Source: Brucella pseudogrignonensis
GTDB lineage: Bacteria > Pseudomonadota > Alphaproteobacteria > Rhizobiales > Rhizobiaceae
Assembly (NCBI RefSeq): GCF_032190615.1
Contig: NZ_JAVLAT010000001.1
Coordinates: 1,124,501 to 1,188,500, forward strand
DNA: 64,000 nt
Direction: 5' to 3'
Shown piece by piece: positions 1 to 9,462 of this stretch. Every line of letters starts with the position of its first letter. Position 1 is the stretch's first letter. Made by a program: the position numbers and the translations under genes. Under the pieces are notes generated by a model, which was not told the DNA's origin, ran no database searches, and worked only from the letters and a program-made list of their open reading frames with translations.

Positions 1-1
1 A

Positions 2-34
2 ATTATCTGGAAAGGCCTACTCGGTAAAGACTGA
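2..34 (+). CDS. possible C-terminal end of a gene starting before the window
   Basis: Frame 2 reads IIWKGLLGKD and then TGA. A rho-independent terminator on the same strand follows at 119-147, which fits a rightward gene ending here. Ten residues are too few to name a family, and frame 1 also reaches a stop (NYLERPTR then TAA), so the frame is uncertain. Confidence 0.3.
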   Translation: MIWKGLLGKD

Positions 35-44
35 TCAGCATCCC

Positions 45-86
45 TAGAGCATTTCCAGTTTTCATTGAATCATTAGAAATGCTCTA
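45..86. repeat. Rhizobiales-type palindromic repeat (AGAGCATTTC type)
   Basis: There is a perfect 11-bp inverted repeat, TAGAGCATTTC at 45-55 and GAAATGCTCTA at 76-86, with a 20-bp centre. Palindromes beginning AGAGCATTTC are dispersed between genes in many Rhizobiales genomes. It lies between an upstream gene end and its terminator. Confidence 0.7.
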
Positions 87-118
87 TCTTTTTGTTTTTT
101 ATGCGCAATCATCGAAAA

Positions 119-147
119 GGCCGGGTCAAACCGGTCTTTTTATTTTT
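119..147 (+). terminator. rho-independent terminator of the upstream gene
   Basis: GGCCGG (119-124) pairs with CCGGTC (131-136, one G-T wobble) around a 6-nt loop. An 11-nt T-rich tract at 137-147 follows. It insulates the MFS gene at 273 from the gene before the window. Confidence 0.75.
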
Positions 148-272
148 CAACTATGTGTTTTAAAGCAAACCACACCAGATCTTTCAAAAGTTTCGATTTT
201 CCAAGAAAAAGTGATCATTGCTCGCAATAAATTACTATAAGATAGAACTCCCTTTTACAGATGTTCTGAGCA

Positions 273-1514
273 ATGTCCCCCAGCACTGATGCCACCCACG
301 CGGATCGCTATGCCGCATTCCGTCATACGTCGTTCAAAAAATATTGGGCCGCACGCTTCCTGAGCGCATTTGCCGTTCAGATCGTCAGCGTCGCGGTCGG
401 CTGGCAAATTTATGACCAAACCCGCGATGCCTTCAATCTTGGCATGGTAGGGCTCGTACAGTTTCTACCCGCCCTGCTGCTGGTTTTGTTGACGGGTGCC
501 GCTGCTGACCGGTTTGGCCGACGCCTTGTCATGGGCTTGTCGCTCATATTGGAAGCAGGTGTCACTGCATTTCTGCTTTTGCTCACGCTGTTGAGTGATT
601 TCGAGCCGATAATTGTCTTCGCAGCCCTTCTGGTGTTCGGGATTGCCCGCGCATTTCTTGGACCATCGTCAGCCTCTCTAGTTGTAAACCTCGTTCCGAC
701 AGAAGATTTTGCCAATGCAGTTTCATGGAACTCATCAGCCTGGCAGGTAGCAACAATTGTCGGCCCGGTTGCCGGTGGATTGCTCTATGGTATCTCACAT
801 CTTGCAGCTTATGGCGTCGCAACAGTTTTTCTGATTTCAGGCTCGGTCCTGATTTTCTCGATCTCAAAACCAAGGCAACATACGACGATGGAGGAGCGTT
901 CGCTCACCTCCATGCTTGCTGGCTTCCGCTATATCTGGAAAGAAAAGATTGTTTTGGGAGCCATCTCGCTTGATCTCTTCGCTGTTCTGCTTGGTGGCAC
1001 GGTCGCGCTTTTACCGATTTATGCCCGCGACATTCTCGATCTCGGACCATGGGGATTAGGTCTGCTACGCTCTGCACCCGGTATTGGCGCCGTCCTGACC
1101 GCGATCTGGCTTGCAGGTCACCCGATCCGCGATCATGCAGGTCGCGTGATGTTCGTCTTTGTCGGTCTATTTGGCTTATTCAATATCATCTTTGGCGTGT
1201 CGACACTCGTTTGGCTGTCGATTATCGCTTTGGCTCTTGCCGGTGCTGCCGATATGATCAGCGTTTATATCCGCGAAACGCTGATGCAGCTCTGGACGCC
1301 AGACCACGTGCGCGGACGCGTCAATGCGGTCAATATGGTGTTTGTCGGCGCATCAAACGAGCTGGGTGAATTCCGCGCCGGGCTTATGGCCGCAGCTATT
1401 GGTGCGGTACCTGCCGTTGTTATTGGCGGAATAGGTTCCATCGTTGTTGCGGCTGCGTGGGCTGCTATGTTCCCGCAACTGCGCAAAGCGCGCAATTTGC
1501 AAGGGCGCACCTAA
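273..1514 (+). CDS. MFS transporter, EntS-like (MFS_3) exporter family
   Basis: A 413-residue inner-membrane protein with about 12 hydrophobic segments. The loop after the second segment carries a motif-A-like AADRFGRR (about residues 76-83), typical of the major facilitator superfamily. The short N-terminus, AAFRHTSFKKYWAARFLS, and the overall pattern resemble the enterobactin-exporter-like MFS_3 group. In that family the members are proton-driven exporters of siderophores or drugs, but the substrate here cannot be read from sequence. It is monocistronic, following a terminator and converging on the TerB-like gene. The start is the ATG at 273 with a weak GAG upstream. The nearby ATG at 261 hits a stop after two codons. 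Confidence 0.85.
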   Translation: MSPSTDATHADRYAAFRHTSFKKYWAARFLSAFAVQIVSVAVGWQIYDQTRDAFNLGMVGLVQFLPALLLVLLTGAAADRFGRRLVMGLSLILEAGVTAFLLLLTLLSDFEPIIVFAALLVFGIARAFLGPSSASLVVNLVPTEDFANAVSWNSSAWQVATIVGPVAGGLLYGISHLAAYGVATVFLISGSVLIFSISKPRQHTTMEERSLTSMLAGFRYIWKEKIVLGAISLDLFAVLLGGTVALLPIYARDILDLGPWGLGLLRSAPGIGAVLTAIWLAGHPIRDHAGRVMFVFVGLFGLFNIIFGVSTLVWLSIIALALAGAADMISVYIRETLMQLWTPDHVRGRVNAVNMVFVGASNELGEFRAGLMAAAIGAVPAVVIGGIGSIVVAAAWAAMFPQLRKARNLQGRT

Positions 1515-1529
1515 TTTCCGATCAGAGCG

Positions 1530-2009
1530 TCAGGCATCTGACGCGCTGATATTCCCGGCCTGAACACGCGTTTCGATCTGATCCCGATCTTCAGCTTTGA
1601 TGCCAATCAGATCGGCAACACGCCACATCACATCAACCTCGACTTCGCTTGCAACACCATCGGCATAGACAATGTTCCACATCAGGGCGATGAAATCGAG
1701 CCGAGCCTGATAATCCAGATGGCGTTTGAGAACAGACGTAAAATCCGACAGGCTGATTGATTCCTGATCAGCCTCTTCGGCAGCTCGGAGAAGCTGCTTA
1801 AGAGCATCGCCCTTTAGTCCATATTTCTGTGCAAGCGTGACCGAAAGCTTGGCGCGCTCTACTTCACGCGCATCACCATCAGCATCCATGATGTGAAACA
1901 TCAGCGCTGCTGCAGCCAGTCTTGGATCATCGTCGGAAAACTTTTCGCCCCGCTCACGTAAACCGCTTCCAGGCAACTCTTTCAGAAAATCCAGCAACCG
2001 CTCGAACAT
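1530..2009 (-). CDS. TerB-family (tellurite-resistance-like) protein
   Basis: A 159-residue soluble all-alpha protein with two acidic metal-binding-like turns, DADGDAREVE (about residues 42-51) and YADGVASEVEVD (about 115-126). These are the repeated signature of the TerB/DjlA-type helical domain. No signal peptide or membrane segment is seen. The family is linked to tellurite resistance only by homology and its biochemical role is unknown. A GAGGG ribosome-binding site lies 4-5 nt before the ATG. It follows the heme-biosynthesis genes on the same strand after about 180 nt. A 7-bp inverted repeat (1527-1544) overlaps its stop codon and may end transcription from both sides. Confidence 0.8.
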   Translation of the reverse strand: MFERLLDFLKELPGSGLRERGEKFSDDDPRLAAAALMFHIMDADGDAREVERAKLSVTLAQKYGLKGDALKQLLRAAEEADQESISLSDFTSVLKRHLDYQARLDFIALMWNIVYADGVASEVEVDVMWRVADLIGIKAEDRDQIETRVQAGNISASDA

Positions 2010-2114
2010 TCACCCTCGCCAAGTCTCAAACCGCAAAAGACCAACTCGGTCTGCTCTTCTTTAGAAACTTTAAAACTAACGGGATGGAAATATGAGACAA
2101 GACTGGAAAGCGAC

Positions 2115-2146
2115 GATGCCGTCTTTCAACAGCGAAAGACGGCATC
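2115..2146 (-). terminator. 13-bp perfect hairpin downstream of hemY
   Basis: GATGCCGTCTTTC (2115-2127) is followed by its perfect reverse complement at 2134-2146, separated by 6 nt. It lies 42 nt after the hemY stop. No clear T-tract follows on either strand, so it may be a processing or transcript-stabilising hairpin rather than a simple terminator. Confidence 0.55.
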
Positions 2147-2187
2147 GCGTGGTCTTTAAGCAACAATCTACACGCCAATGCGCCAAT

Positions 2188-3816
2188 TCAGAACAGACGA
2201 AGCCCGCTTTGCGGCTTTTGCGATGCTTTGCTTTCATCAACACCCGGGTCATCCACAATGATATGAGCCGTCCGTTTTTTGTCCGTCTCATCACTGTCCG
2301 GCCCGGCTGCATCGATAAATGCGGGCTTCTCAACCTGCTGAATTTCAGGTTTTGGGGGTTCTGGCTTAACCTCAACAGGCTTTGGCGATACCACCTCCGC
2401 CTCAATCACATCATCATTTTGCGGCTTGGGTTTAAGTTTTTCAGCCGGAATAATCGCATTGCTTGTCAAAACAGAATCTTCAACAGCCGCTGCAATTTCG
2501 GGCTTTTCCACTTCAATCACCGGTGAAAGCTGCTCGACAGGTACTTTCCACTCAAAGCTGTTCAGGCGTCCGGTCACAGGCGATACAGGCGACCACTGTT
2601 CAGACACATAACCATCAGCGGTCCATGCCGGATCGCGCGGTGCTTTCACCGCCTGTGCAAGCCACTGACGCACCTTGCCCTGATCGCCTGTTTCGGCTTC
2701 CTCAATGTCTGCCAGCAAAAGATAAGCGCTTTCACGCGGCGACCCGCGCAACACCTTATCGGCATTTTCTCGCGCCAGACGATAATCGCCCGCATCGTAA
2801 GCAGCCCGCGCAAGCGCCAGACTGCCTTCGGCATTGTTGGACCTGAGCGTCACCAGGTGCTTTGCCCGCTTGAGACGGTCCTGCACCGTGTCTCCAGCGC
2901 GACCATAAATATAGGTCGATGCAATATCGGGATGCGGAGCACGCTTCCACGCAGCCTCTAGAATTTTCGACCCCTTGCGCACTTCGCCATCAGCAAACAA
3001 TGCCCGCGCTGCAACGACAGCCGCGGGCACCAGATCAGGCGCAAGCTTGTTGGCTTCAAGCGCAATCGCCTTGGCATTTGCATGATCGACATCAACAGTT
3101 GCGATTGCTTTGGCCGTCAGAAGCGCTGCACGCTCCTTCTTCACAACATCTTTGCTATGCGAGAGGGCCTGTTTACGCGCATCAACCAATTTAAGCGCGC
3201 CATCCCAGTCACCTTCCGAGCAAAGCTGCCCCATAACGGCAGACGACGCCCATTCAAGCTGCGGTGCATGTTTCGCGGCTTCTGTCGCATAGTGACGTGC
3301 CGCTTCGCGTGCGCCCACGCGCTGCGCCTCAATATAAAGTCCGCGCAAGCCCAGAAGTCGGGTTTCAGGGTCCTCAACCATGGCCTCAAATGCCTTGCGC
3401 GCATCATCCGAACGGCCTTCAAGCATGGCCGTCTGAACTTCCAGCAACTTGATCATCGGCTCCAGATCAGGATCAAGCAGGGTACCGGCCTGCTTTGCCA
3501 TACGGCGGGCAGCTTCTGCATCACCGGCACCAGCGGCAATCAAGCCTGTTGAAAGCGACTGATACCCCCGGTCGCGTTTGCGCGAACGAAAATGACGGCG
3601 CAACGTGTAAGGCGACTGAATGGTGCTTTTGATGACCCACCAGAGGATCAGAATTGCAGCCACAATTGCCACGACACCTGCGGCAGCAGTAATCAGCGGC
3701 ACATTGTAATGATTGCCAGCAAAGGTGACATCAAGTTCGCCGGGTCGATCAGCCAGCCATGAGAAACCAAAACCGAGAGCAACAACGATAGCGAAGTAAA
3801 AAATCACACGCAGCAT
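2188..3816 (-). CDS. hemY: HemY-like membrane TPR protein
   Basis: A 542-residue inner-membrane protein. Two transmembrane segments lie at about residues 4-20 and 39-62, followed by RRHFRSRKRDRGYQSLSTGL, a typical HemY_N signature. A long helical TPR-like region (about 90-420) and a charged proline/valine-rich C-terminal tail come next. HemY proteins accompany hemC/hemD in proteobacteria, but this type is not protoporphyrinogen oxidase and has no assigned reaction. The ATG at 3816 is preceded by AAGGAG at good spacing. An in-frame extension to 3909 lacks an RBS and would overlap the gene upstream. It is 10 nt downstream of the Mic60-like gene and surely co-transcribed with it. Confidence 0.85.
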   Translation of the reverse strand: MLRVIFYFAIVVALGFGFSWLADRPGELDVTFAGNHYNVPLITAAAGVVAIVAAILILWWVIKSTIQSPYTLRRHFRSRKRDRGYQSLSTGLIAAGAGDAEAARRMAKQAGTLLDPDLEPMIKLLEVQTAMLEGRSDDARKAFEAMVEDPETRLLGLRGLYIEAQRVGAREAARHYATEAAKHAPQLEWASSAVMGQLCSEGDWDGALKLVDARKQALSHSKDVVKKERAALLTAKAIATVDVDHANAKAIALEANKLAPDLVPAAVVAARALFADGEVRKGSKILEAAWKRAPHPDIASTYIYGRAGDTVQDRLKRAKHLVTLRSNNAEGSLALARAAYDAGDYRLARENADKVLRGSPRESAYLLLADIEEAETGDQGKVRQWLAQAVKAPRDPAWTADGYVSEQWSPVSPVTGRLNSFEWKVPVEQLSPVIEVEKPEIAAAVEDSVLTSNAIIPAEKLKPKPQNDDVIEAEVVSPKPVEVKPEPPKPEIQQVEKPAFIDAAGPDSDETDKKRTAHIIVDDPGVDESKASQKPQSGLRLF

Positions 3817-3826
3817 GAACGGCTCC

Positions 3827-5137
3827 TTAGTTTGGCGCCGTGGCGTCTGTTGCGTTCTTTGGCTTAATGCTTTCAGTGACGACGCGCTGAATAAGCGCAT
3901 CAGCGTCACGACGCGCCTTCATCTGGCTCGCAAACTCTGCCGAAACAGCTTTCGCGTCAGGGGTCAGCTGCTCCCATTCAGCAATCGCGCGCTCAAGATC
4001 ACCAGCATGCAGGGCCGCTTCCATGCGGGCCGTTGTCGGACCTGCGCCAGTGCCGCTGACATTGCCCGCGACGGGACGCACACTGACAAGCCCCTTCGCG
4101 CTGGCTACCAGCTGATCCCACACACCGGCATCGGCAGGCAGCTTGTTTTCAGTGGCGATGATTTTGTTAGCGACCGGCCCAAACCATGCATTCAGATCAG
4201 CAACTGTCGGCACACCTGAATGTGCAAAGGCATTCAGTCCTTCAATTGCCTTATCCTGCGGAGCAACCGAGGCATATGTATCGAGCTCAGCCTTATATGA
4301 ACCACCGCGATCAATCGCAGTCTTCAGTGCATTGGAAGCAATCAATACGGACGCATCGGGCTGGCGCGCGTTTTCACTCACCTTGCCCTCAAGCGAAACC
4401 AGCTTCTGTTCAAGGTTTGAAATTGTGCCGCTGTTGCCAGAAACACCAGCTGCCGCCTGATCAGCCTGATTCTTTGCATCACTTAACTGCGTTTCGAGCG
4501 CACTAAGGCGCTCCGTCAAGGCCGAAATGTCCACGGGAGCGGCATCTGACTTTGGAAGCGACGCAAACTGCTGTTGAACTTCTGTCAAAGTTGCGGCCAC
4601 GGCTTCCGCCTTAATTTCAGCTGCCTCAACATTTTTCTGCAAATCTGCAAGCTGCGCCTTGCTGGCGTCATCAAGTGGCGCAGGCGCTGGATTGGAGCGT
4701 AAATCTGCAATCTGCTGCTCCATATGGGCCAGCTGTTCGGCGGTGAATCTTGCGCCGGGCGATGGCACGACATTGCCCCACTGCAATGCAAAAAGACCAG
4801 CCAGTGCAATCACACCACCTGCAACACCTGCCAGCAAGTGAGAGCCGCCTGAACCCGATTTCTGCGCTGGTACGGAAGTAGCTGCACTAGCACGCGGTGC
4901 CTCCGGCTTCACGCCCGCAGTAAAGGGCGGCTTTTCTGTCTTAGCTTCTGGCTTGAACACAGGCTTTTCTTCTGGCTTGGGGTCCATTTTCACTGCTGCA
5001 TCACCCACTGGCTCAGCAGCCGGCGTCACCTTCGGCGCTGCTGCTTCATCAACGCGTTTAACATCCGACGGATCAAGACTGATCGTCACGGGTTTGGTGG
5101 TCGGTTTGGAATGCCGCGGAGTGCCAGATTTCGCCAT
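3827..5137 (-). CDS. Mic60/mitofilin-like membrane protein (COG4223)
   Basis: A 436-residue protein with the domain order of alphaproteobacterial Mic60. It has a disordered Pro/Lys/Glu-rich N-terminus (1-98), one transmembrane helix (about 101-120), a coiled-coil segment (about 132-290), and a C-terminal mitofilin-like helical domain (about 295-436) containing VSVRPV and a conserved AALHAGDLERAIAEWEQL. In mitochondria Mic60 shapes crista junctions. Alphaproteobacterial homologues are linked to intracytoplasmic membranes and to contacts between envelope membranes. GAGAGGA precedes the ATG. It lies between hemD (81 nt) and hemY (10 nt). That this gene acts in membrane shaping in this organism is inference. 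Confidence 0.8.
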   Translation of the reverse strand: MAKSGTPRHSKPTTKPVTISLDPSDVKRVDEAAAPKVTPAAEPVGDAAVKMDPKPEEKPVFKPEAKTEKPPFTAGVKPEAPRASAATSVPAQKSGSGGSHLLAGVAGGVIALAGLFALQWGNVVPSPGARFTAEQLAHMEQQIADLRSNPAPAPLDDASKAQLADLQKNVEAAEIKAEAVAATLTEVQQQFASLPKSDAAPVDISALTERLSALETQLSDAKNQADQAAAGVSGNSGTISNLEQKLVSLEGKVSENARQPDASVLIASNALKTAIDRGGSYKAELDTYASVAPQDKAIEGLNAFAHSGVPTVADLNAWFGPVANKIIATENKLPADAGVWDQLVASAKGLVSVRPVAGNVSGTGAGPTTARMEAALHAGDLERAIAEWEQLTPDAKAVSAEFASQMKARRDADALIQRVVTESIKPKNATDATAPN

Positions 5138-5218
5138 GGGTCCTCTCGGTGTGCAAAGAATTTTTGTGAAGCTTATCAGATAAAATCACGAGATGAAGGA
5201 AGGTTGCGCCCAAAAGAG

Positions 5219-5953
5219 TCAAAGTTTGGAAAACAAACGAAAAATTCCCTTCTCGTCAGGATGATCGGCGATGCGTCTCTGCGCTTTCCATTTCTCCGGC
5301 AATTGCTCCGCAACCCGGCCAGAAATGCACAAAAACTGCGTATCCGAGCCAAATGCGGCCTCAATCTGCGGCGCGATCCGAGCCAGATACTGCGCAGCGA
5401 CGCCCGAATAAAGCAAAACCGCGACAAATGGACTTTGGGGCAAAAGCGCTTTGATTTCATCATCTGAATAGCCAATCTGCTCGACGTCATAAACATCGCA
5501 GACCCGCATTTTAAGGCCAGCCTGCAGCACACGTTCTTCAAAGATTGGCTGACGTATCCGTCCAGCGAGATAAAAAACCCGTGCGCCTTTTGGCAAATGT
5601 TCTGCCATGCTCGCCGCCAGACGAACGGCATCACCGCCGCCCTCAATCACCTGATCAAAACCCGCTGCACGCGCGGCACGCGCCGTGCCCTCACCAACGG
5701 CAAACAGCGGCAATGCTTTATAAAGCTGGAGAAAATCGTCCTGCACATGCCGGAATGCATTGGCGCTGGTCACAGCAAGTGCGTCGAAGGATTGATTCGC
5801 GGCAGAAAACTCCAGAGCAACCGTACGGCTTAAAGGCATCAAAACCGGCGAAAAACCGAGTGCGGCAAGCTTTGCTGCCGTCACTGATGCCGATGGTTCG
5901 GGCCTTGTGATCAGAACAGGGCCGCACGTTCCTGTCTTGTGCTCAGCTGCCAA
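5219..5953 (-). CDS. hemD: uroporphyrinogen-III synthase
   Basis: A 244-residue cytoplasmic enzyme that closes hydroxymethylbilane to uroporphyrinogen III, the common tetrapyrrole precursor. The N-terminal VLITRPEPSASVTAAKLAALGF and the central FYLAGRIRQPIFEERVLQAG match the two-lobed HEM4 fold, and the length is normal. The start is a TTG at 5953, two bases after the hemC stop, with GGGAG five bases upstream inside the hemC end. No ATG is available in the right place. This suggests translational coupling to hemC. Sequence conservation in this family is low, so the call rests partly on its position next to hemC. Confidence 0.88.
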   Translation of the reverse strand: MAAEHKTGTCGPVLITRPEPSASVTAAKLAALGFSPVLMPLSRTVALEFSAANQSFDALAVTSANAFRHVQDDFLQLYKALPLFAVGEGTARAARAAGFDQVIEGGGDAVRLAASMAEHLPKGARVFYLAGRIRQPIFEERVLQAGLKMRVCDVYDVEQIGYSDDEIKALLPQSPFVAVLLYSGVAAQYLARIAPQIEAAFGSDTQFLCISGRVAEQLPEKWKAQRRIADHPDEKGIFRLFSKL

Positions 5954-5955
5954 TG

Positions 5956-6900
5956 TTACTCCCAGCCCTCAAAAAAATCTGGACCCGCTTCCGCGCGCAC
6001 GCGCTTGGCGGCATCCGATCCAAGCTCGGCTGCATCGGACGCCAAACCTTCAGCCGTCACTTCGTGCGCCTCACGACCATCCGGCGTCAGGATCATCCCA
6101 CGAAATGAAATCGTGTCACCATTCACAATCGCAAGACCGGCAATCGGCGTGCGGCAAGAGCCGTCAAGCGTCGCGAGGAATGCACGTTCACAGGCCAGCG
6201 CCACATGCGTATCATGATGCGCCAATGGCTTTAACAGCGCATCGATTTTTTCATCGCCAATACGAGTTTCAATCCCGATTGCACCCTGTCCCGGCGCAGG
6301 CAGAAACGCCGACGGATCGAGCAGATCGGTAATTACATCTGCCAGATCAAGCCGTCGCAAACCGGCACAAGCAAGAAATGTTCCATCCACTTCGCCTTCT
6401 TCGAGTTTACGCAGACGTGTCTGGACATTGCCACGGAACATCACCACCTGAAGATCAGGCCGCAGACGTTTGATCATCGCCTGACGACGCAACGAAGATG
6501 AACCGACCACGGCACCCTGCGGCAGATCGAGAAAGCGCTTGGAGGTGCGACCGACAAAAGCATCACGCGGATCTTCGCGCTCAAGGAATGCGGAAAGATG
6601 AAGACCTTCCGGCAAAACAGTCGGCATATCCTTGGTAGAATGAACAGCCAGATCAATGCGGCCATCTTTCAGCGCTGCTTCGATCTCTTCGGTAAACAGC
6701 CCCTTGCCACCAACCTGCGACAGCGGGCGATCCTGGATACGATCTCCGGCAGTGGACATGGGCACGATTTCGATCGCATCTTCATTGAAGCCATGCGCGG
6801 CAATCAGACGGGAGCGCGTTTCATAGGCCTGCGCGAGCGCAAGCTTGCTGCCCCTTGTACCGATCTTCAAGCTGCCAATCTTCAAGGATGCTGTTTGCAT
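5956..6900 (-). CDS. hemC: porphobilinogen deaminase (hydroxymethylbilane synthase)
   Basis: A 314-residue cytoplasmic enzyme that joins four porphobilinogen units into hydroxymethylbilane. It shows [12 protein letters not shown] near the N-terminus, [21 protein letters not shown] with the catalytic Asp (about 91), [11 protein letters not shown] and the dipyrromethane-cofactor cysteine in [11 protein letters not shown] (Cys249). It heads the leftward hemC-hemD-Mic60-hemY unit and is divergent from tsaD across 74 nt. A small oddity is the immediate repetition of SLKIG at residues 5-14, just before the conserved domain. Confidence 0.97.
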   Translation of the reverse strand: MQTASLKIGSLKIGTRGSKLALAQAYETRSRLIAAHGFNEDAIEIVPMSTAGDRIQDRPLSQVGGKGLFTEEIEAALKDGRIDLAVHSTKDMPTVLPEGLHLSAFLEREDPRDAFVGRTSKRFLDLPQGAVVGSSSLRRQAMIKRLRPDLQVVMFRGNVQTRLRKLEEGEVDGTFLACAGLRRLDLADVITDLLDPSAFLPAPGQGAIGIETRIGDEKIDALLKPLAHHDTHVALACERAFLATLDGSCRTPIAGLAIVNGDTISFRGMILTPDGREAHEVTAEGLASDAAELGSDAAKRVRAEAGPDFFEGWE

Positions 6901-6974
6901 ATCGCGCCGTCCATGATACCGGGTTTCCGGGAAATATTATGTAAAGTTATGAGACAGGCAGGGTCTAACCGCAA

Positions 6975-8054
6975 ATGCGCGTTCTTGGAATAGAAACAAG
7001 TTGCGACGAAACAGCCGCCGCCATCGTTGAACGCGACGATAGCGGCAAAGGGCATATTTTGTCCAATGTGGTGCTCAGCCAGATCGCCGAACACGAACCT
7101 TACGGCGGCGTGGTGCCGGAAATTGCCGCCCGCGCCCATGTTGAAGCGCTCGACCGGCTGGTGGAACGTGCGCTGAAAGACGCCAATGTGAAGCTCGATG
7201 ATGTGGACGCGATTGCCGCGACCGCCGGTCCGGGCCTTATCGGTGGTCTGATCGTCGGCCTGATGACCGCCAAGGCGATGGCCATGGCTGCGAACAAGCC
7301 GTTTTATGCGGTCAATCATCTGGAAGGCCACGCGCTCACCGCACGACTGACGGACAACCTGCCATTTCCTTATCTGCTGCTGCTGGTATCCGGCGGTCAC
7401 ACACAGATGGTGCTTGTACGCGGTCTTGGCGATTATGAACGCCTTGGCACGACAATCGATGATGCGCTGGGCGAGGCTTTCGATAAGACTGCCAAGCTGA
7501 TGGGCCTGCCTTATCCGGGTGGTCCGGCTGTTGAACGCATGGCGCTAACGGGCGACCCGAAAAGGTTCCCGCTGCCACGCCCACTTAAGGGTGAAGCCCG
7601 GCTCGATTTCTCATTCTCTGGCCTCAAGACAGCTGTGCGCCAGACCGCAACAGAACTTAGCCCTCTTTCTGATCAGGATGTAGCGGACATTTGCGCATCG
7701 TTTCAGGATGCGGTTGCCGATACGTTGTCAGATCGTGTGAAGCGCTCGCTCGAGCGGTTCAAGGATGAGTTCCCGGATTGCGACACACCCTCGCTCATCG
7801 TCGCGGGCGGTGTTGCCGCCAACAAGACGTTGCGCGCCGCGCTGGAGAAGCTTTGCGAAAAGCATGGTTTCAGCTTCATCGCCCCACCGCTCAATCTCTG
7901 CACCGACAATGCAGCGATGATTGCTTGGGCAGGTGCCGAGCGGGCTGCAACCAAAGGCCCTGATTCGCTCAATCTTGCTCCGCGTTCACGCTGGCCGCTT
8001 GATGAGAAATCAGCGCCCATGTTCGGCACCGGACGACGGGGAGCAAAGGCATGA
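6975..8054 (+). CDS. tsaD: tRNA N6-adenosine threonylcarbamoyltransferase TsaD
   Basis: A 359-residue enzyme that transfers threonylcarbamoyl to A37 of ANN-decoding tRNAs (t6A), working with TsaB and TsaE, which are not in the window. It starts [18 protein letters not shown], carries the metal-binding histidines in [11 protein letters not shown] (about 111-121), [11 protein letters not shown] and the C-terminal ASP motif [13 protein letters not shown]. Its stop overlaps the gpsA start by 4 nt (ATGA), so the two are translationally coupled. The downstream modifier of t6A, mtaB, is also in the window at 55784. Confidence 0.97.
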   Translation: MRVLGIETSCDETAAAIVERDDSGKGHILSNVVLSQIAEHEPYGGVVPEIAARAHVEALDRLVERALKDANVKLDDVDAIAATAGPGLIGGLIVGLMTAKAMAMAANKPFYAVNHLEGHALTARLTDNLPFPYLLLLVSGGHTQMVLVRGLGDYERLGTTIDDALGEAFDKTAKLMGLPYPGGPAVERMALTGDPKRFPLPRPLKGEARLDFSFSGLKTAVRQTATELSPLSDQDVADICASFQDAVADTLSDRVKRSLERFKDEFPDCDTPSLIVAGGVAANKTLRAALEKLCEKHGFSFIAPPLNLCTDNAAMIAWAGAERAATKGPDSLNLAPRSRWPLDEKSAPMFGTGRRGAKA

Positions 8055-9037
8055 GTGAGCGCGCTAAAATCGCCGTTCTGGGTGGCGGCGCGTGGGGAAC
8101 AGCCCTTGCAGTCATGGCAGCCATCAACGGTCATGACGCATGGCTTTATGCACGCGATGCGCAAATTGTGACCCAAGTGAACGACCAGCGCCGCAATCCC
8201 TCCTATCTCGGCGAGATCGAATTGCCCGCAGGCATTCGCGCCAGCACGGATGCCAAGGCTGTCCTTGAAAAGGCCGATGCGGTTCTCGTTGTTATTCCAG
8301 CACAGGCTATGCGCAAAGGACTGATGGAACTAAGCGCGCATATTCCGCAATCCGCACCCGTCATTCTTTGCGCCAAAGGCATCGAGCGCGAGACAGGACG
8401 CCTCATGTCAGAAGTGGTGTCGGAAGTGCTTCCACACCATACAATCAGCGCGCTGTCCGGCCCAAGTTTCGCAACCGACGTAGCACGCGGTCTGCCAACC
8501 GCAGTCACCATTGCCTGCGAAGACGCCGCCATTGCCGATCAACTTGCAGCGATGCTCTCCGGGCCAGCCTTCCGCTGCTATTCGACCACCGATCTCAAAG
8601 GCGTTGAAATCGGCGGCGCGCTGAAAAACGTGCTGGCGCTTGCAGCAGGGGCTGCCATCGGGCGCGGCTATGGTGCCAGCGCGCAAGCAGCCCTTGTTAC
8701 GCGCGGCTTTGCCGAACTGCGCCGTGTTGCGCAGGCCATGGGCGCAAAGCCAGAAACCATTATGGGCCTTTCCGGACTTGGCGATCTGATGCTGACCTGC
8801 TCATCATCGCAATCGCGCAACTATTCTTACGGGCTGGCAATCGGTCGTAGCGAAGATCTCACCAACCGCCCACTGGCCGAAGGTGTGGCGACCGCTCCGA
8901 TAGCTGCCGAACTTTGCAGACAACATGACGTGCCTGCACCAATTATCACGGCAGTCGCTGCACTTCTTGCAGGAAAAATCACGATTGATGAAGCCGTTAC
9001 CGCGCTTTTAAACCGACCACTCAAGACCGAGGATTAA
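8051..9037 (+). CDS. gpsA: glycerol-3-phosphate dehydrogenase [NAD(P)+]
   Basis: A 328-residue cytoplasmic enzyme that reduces dihydroxyacetone phosphate to sn-glycerol-3-phosphate for phospholipid synthesis. It has the N-terminal Rossmann motif [10 protein letters not shown], the segment VLCAKGIE... [14 protein letters not shown], the active-site lysine region [14 protein letters not shown] and [14 protein letters not shown]. The length is normal. It is coupled to tsaD by a 4-nt overlap. Two palindromic repeats lie between it and the next gene. Confidence 0.96.
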   Translation: MSERAKIAVLGGGAWGTALAVMAAINGHDAWLYARDAQIVTQVNDQRRNPSYLGEIELPAGIRASTDAKAVLEKADAVLVVIPAQAMRKGLMELSAHIPQSAPVILCAKGIERETGRLMSEVVSEVLPHHTISALSGPSFATDVARGLPTAVTIACEDAAIADQLAAMLSGPAFRCYSTTDLKGVEIGGALKNVLALAAGAAIGRGYGASAQAALVTRGFAELRRVAQAMGAKPETIMGLSGLGDLMLTCSSSQSRNYSYGLAIGRSEDLTNRPLAEGVATAPIAAELCRQHDVPAPIITAVAALLAGKITIDEAVTALLNRPLKTED

Positions 9038-9084
9038 AGCATGATCCTGAAAAGTGCGTAGCGGTTTTCAGATAAGATCATGCT
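9038..9084. repeat. palindromic repeat, GCATGATC type, copy 1
   Basis: AGCATGATC (9038-9046) and GATCATGCT (9076-9084) are inverted arms around a core with GAAAAGTG and GGTTTTCAG. It lies directly after gpsA. It belongs to the dispersed GATCC(C)GAAAAGTG...GGTTTTCGG palindromes seen in Rhizobiales intergenic regions. Confidence 0.8.
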
Positions 9085-9093
9085 CAAACAAAA

Positions 9094-9140
9094 TGCATGA
9101 TCCCGAAAAGTGGGAAGCCAATTTCGGATAAGATCATGCA
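9094..9140. repeat. palindromic repeat, GCATGATC type, copy 2
   Basis: TGCATGATC (9094-9102) and GATCATGCA (9132-9140) flank a core with CCCGAAAAGTGGGAA. It is tandem with the copy ending at 9084, in the same orientation. Confidence 0.8.
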
Positions 9141-9162
9141 TAAACAAAAAGGTTAGAATAAC

Positions 9163-9453
9163 ATGCTTTTTGCTCTTTTGTGCAACGACAAGCCCGATCA
9201 TCTGCAAGTGCGACTTGATACGCGTCCGGCCCATCTCGACTATCTCAAATCGCTGGGTGATGTGCTGAAATTCGCAGGCCCATTCCTTGGTGAAGATGGC
9301 AAGCCAAATGGCAGCCTCGTCGTTGTGGAAGCCGCCGATAAGGCAACAGCTGAAAAGATCGGCGCGAATGATCCTTACGCACTGGCTGGCCTTTTTGCTG
9401 ATGTGACCGTGCGCCCATGGAACTGGGCGATCAACAATCCAGCAAACGCATAA
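9163..9453 (+). CDS. YciI-like protein
   Basis: A 96-residue ferredoxin-like-fold protein. It shows MLFALLCNDKPDHLQVRLDTRPAHLDYLKSL in pieces typical of YciI, including the conserved His in RPAHLDYL (about 22-29) and the Asp in the NDPYALAGL stretch. Members are small dimeric proteins proposed to act as enzymes using a His/Asp pair, but the reaction is unknown in most cases. AAAGG precedes the ATG. It is followed 9 nt later by the EVE-domain gene, and this pairing suggests one transcript with gpsA despite the repeats between them. Confidence 0.88.
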   Translation: MLFALLCNDKPDHLQVRLDTRPAHLDYLKSLGDVLKFAGPFLGEDGKPNGSLVVVEAADKATAEKIGANDPYALAGLFADVTVRPWNWAINNPANA

Positions 9454-9462
9454 GGGCAGGTC

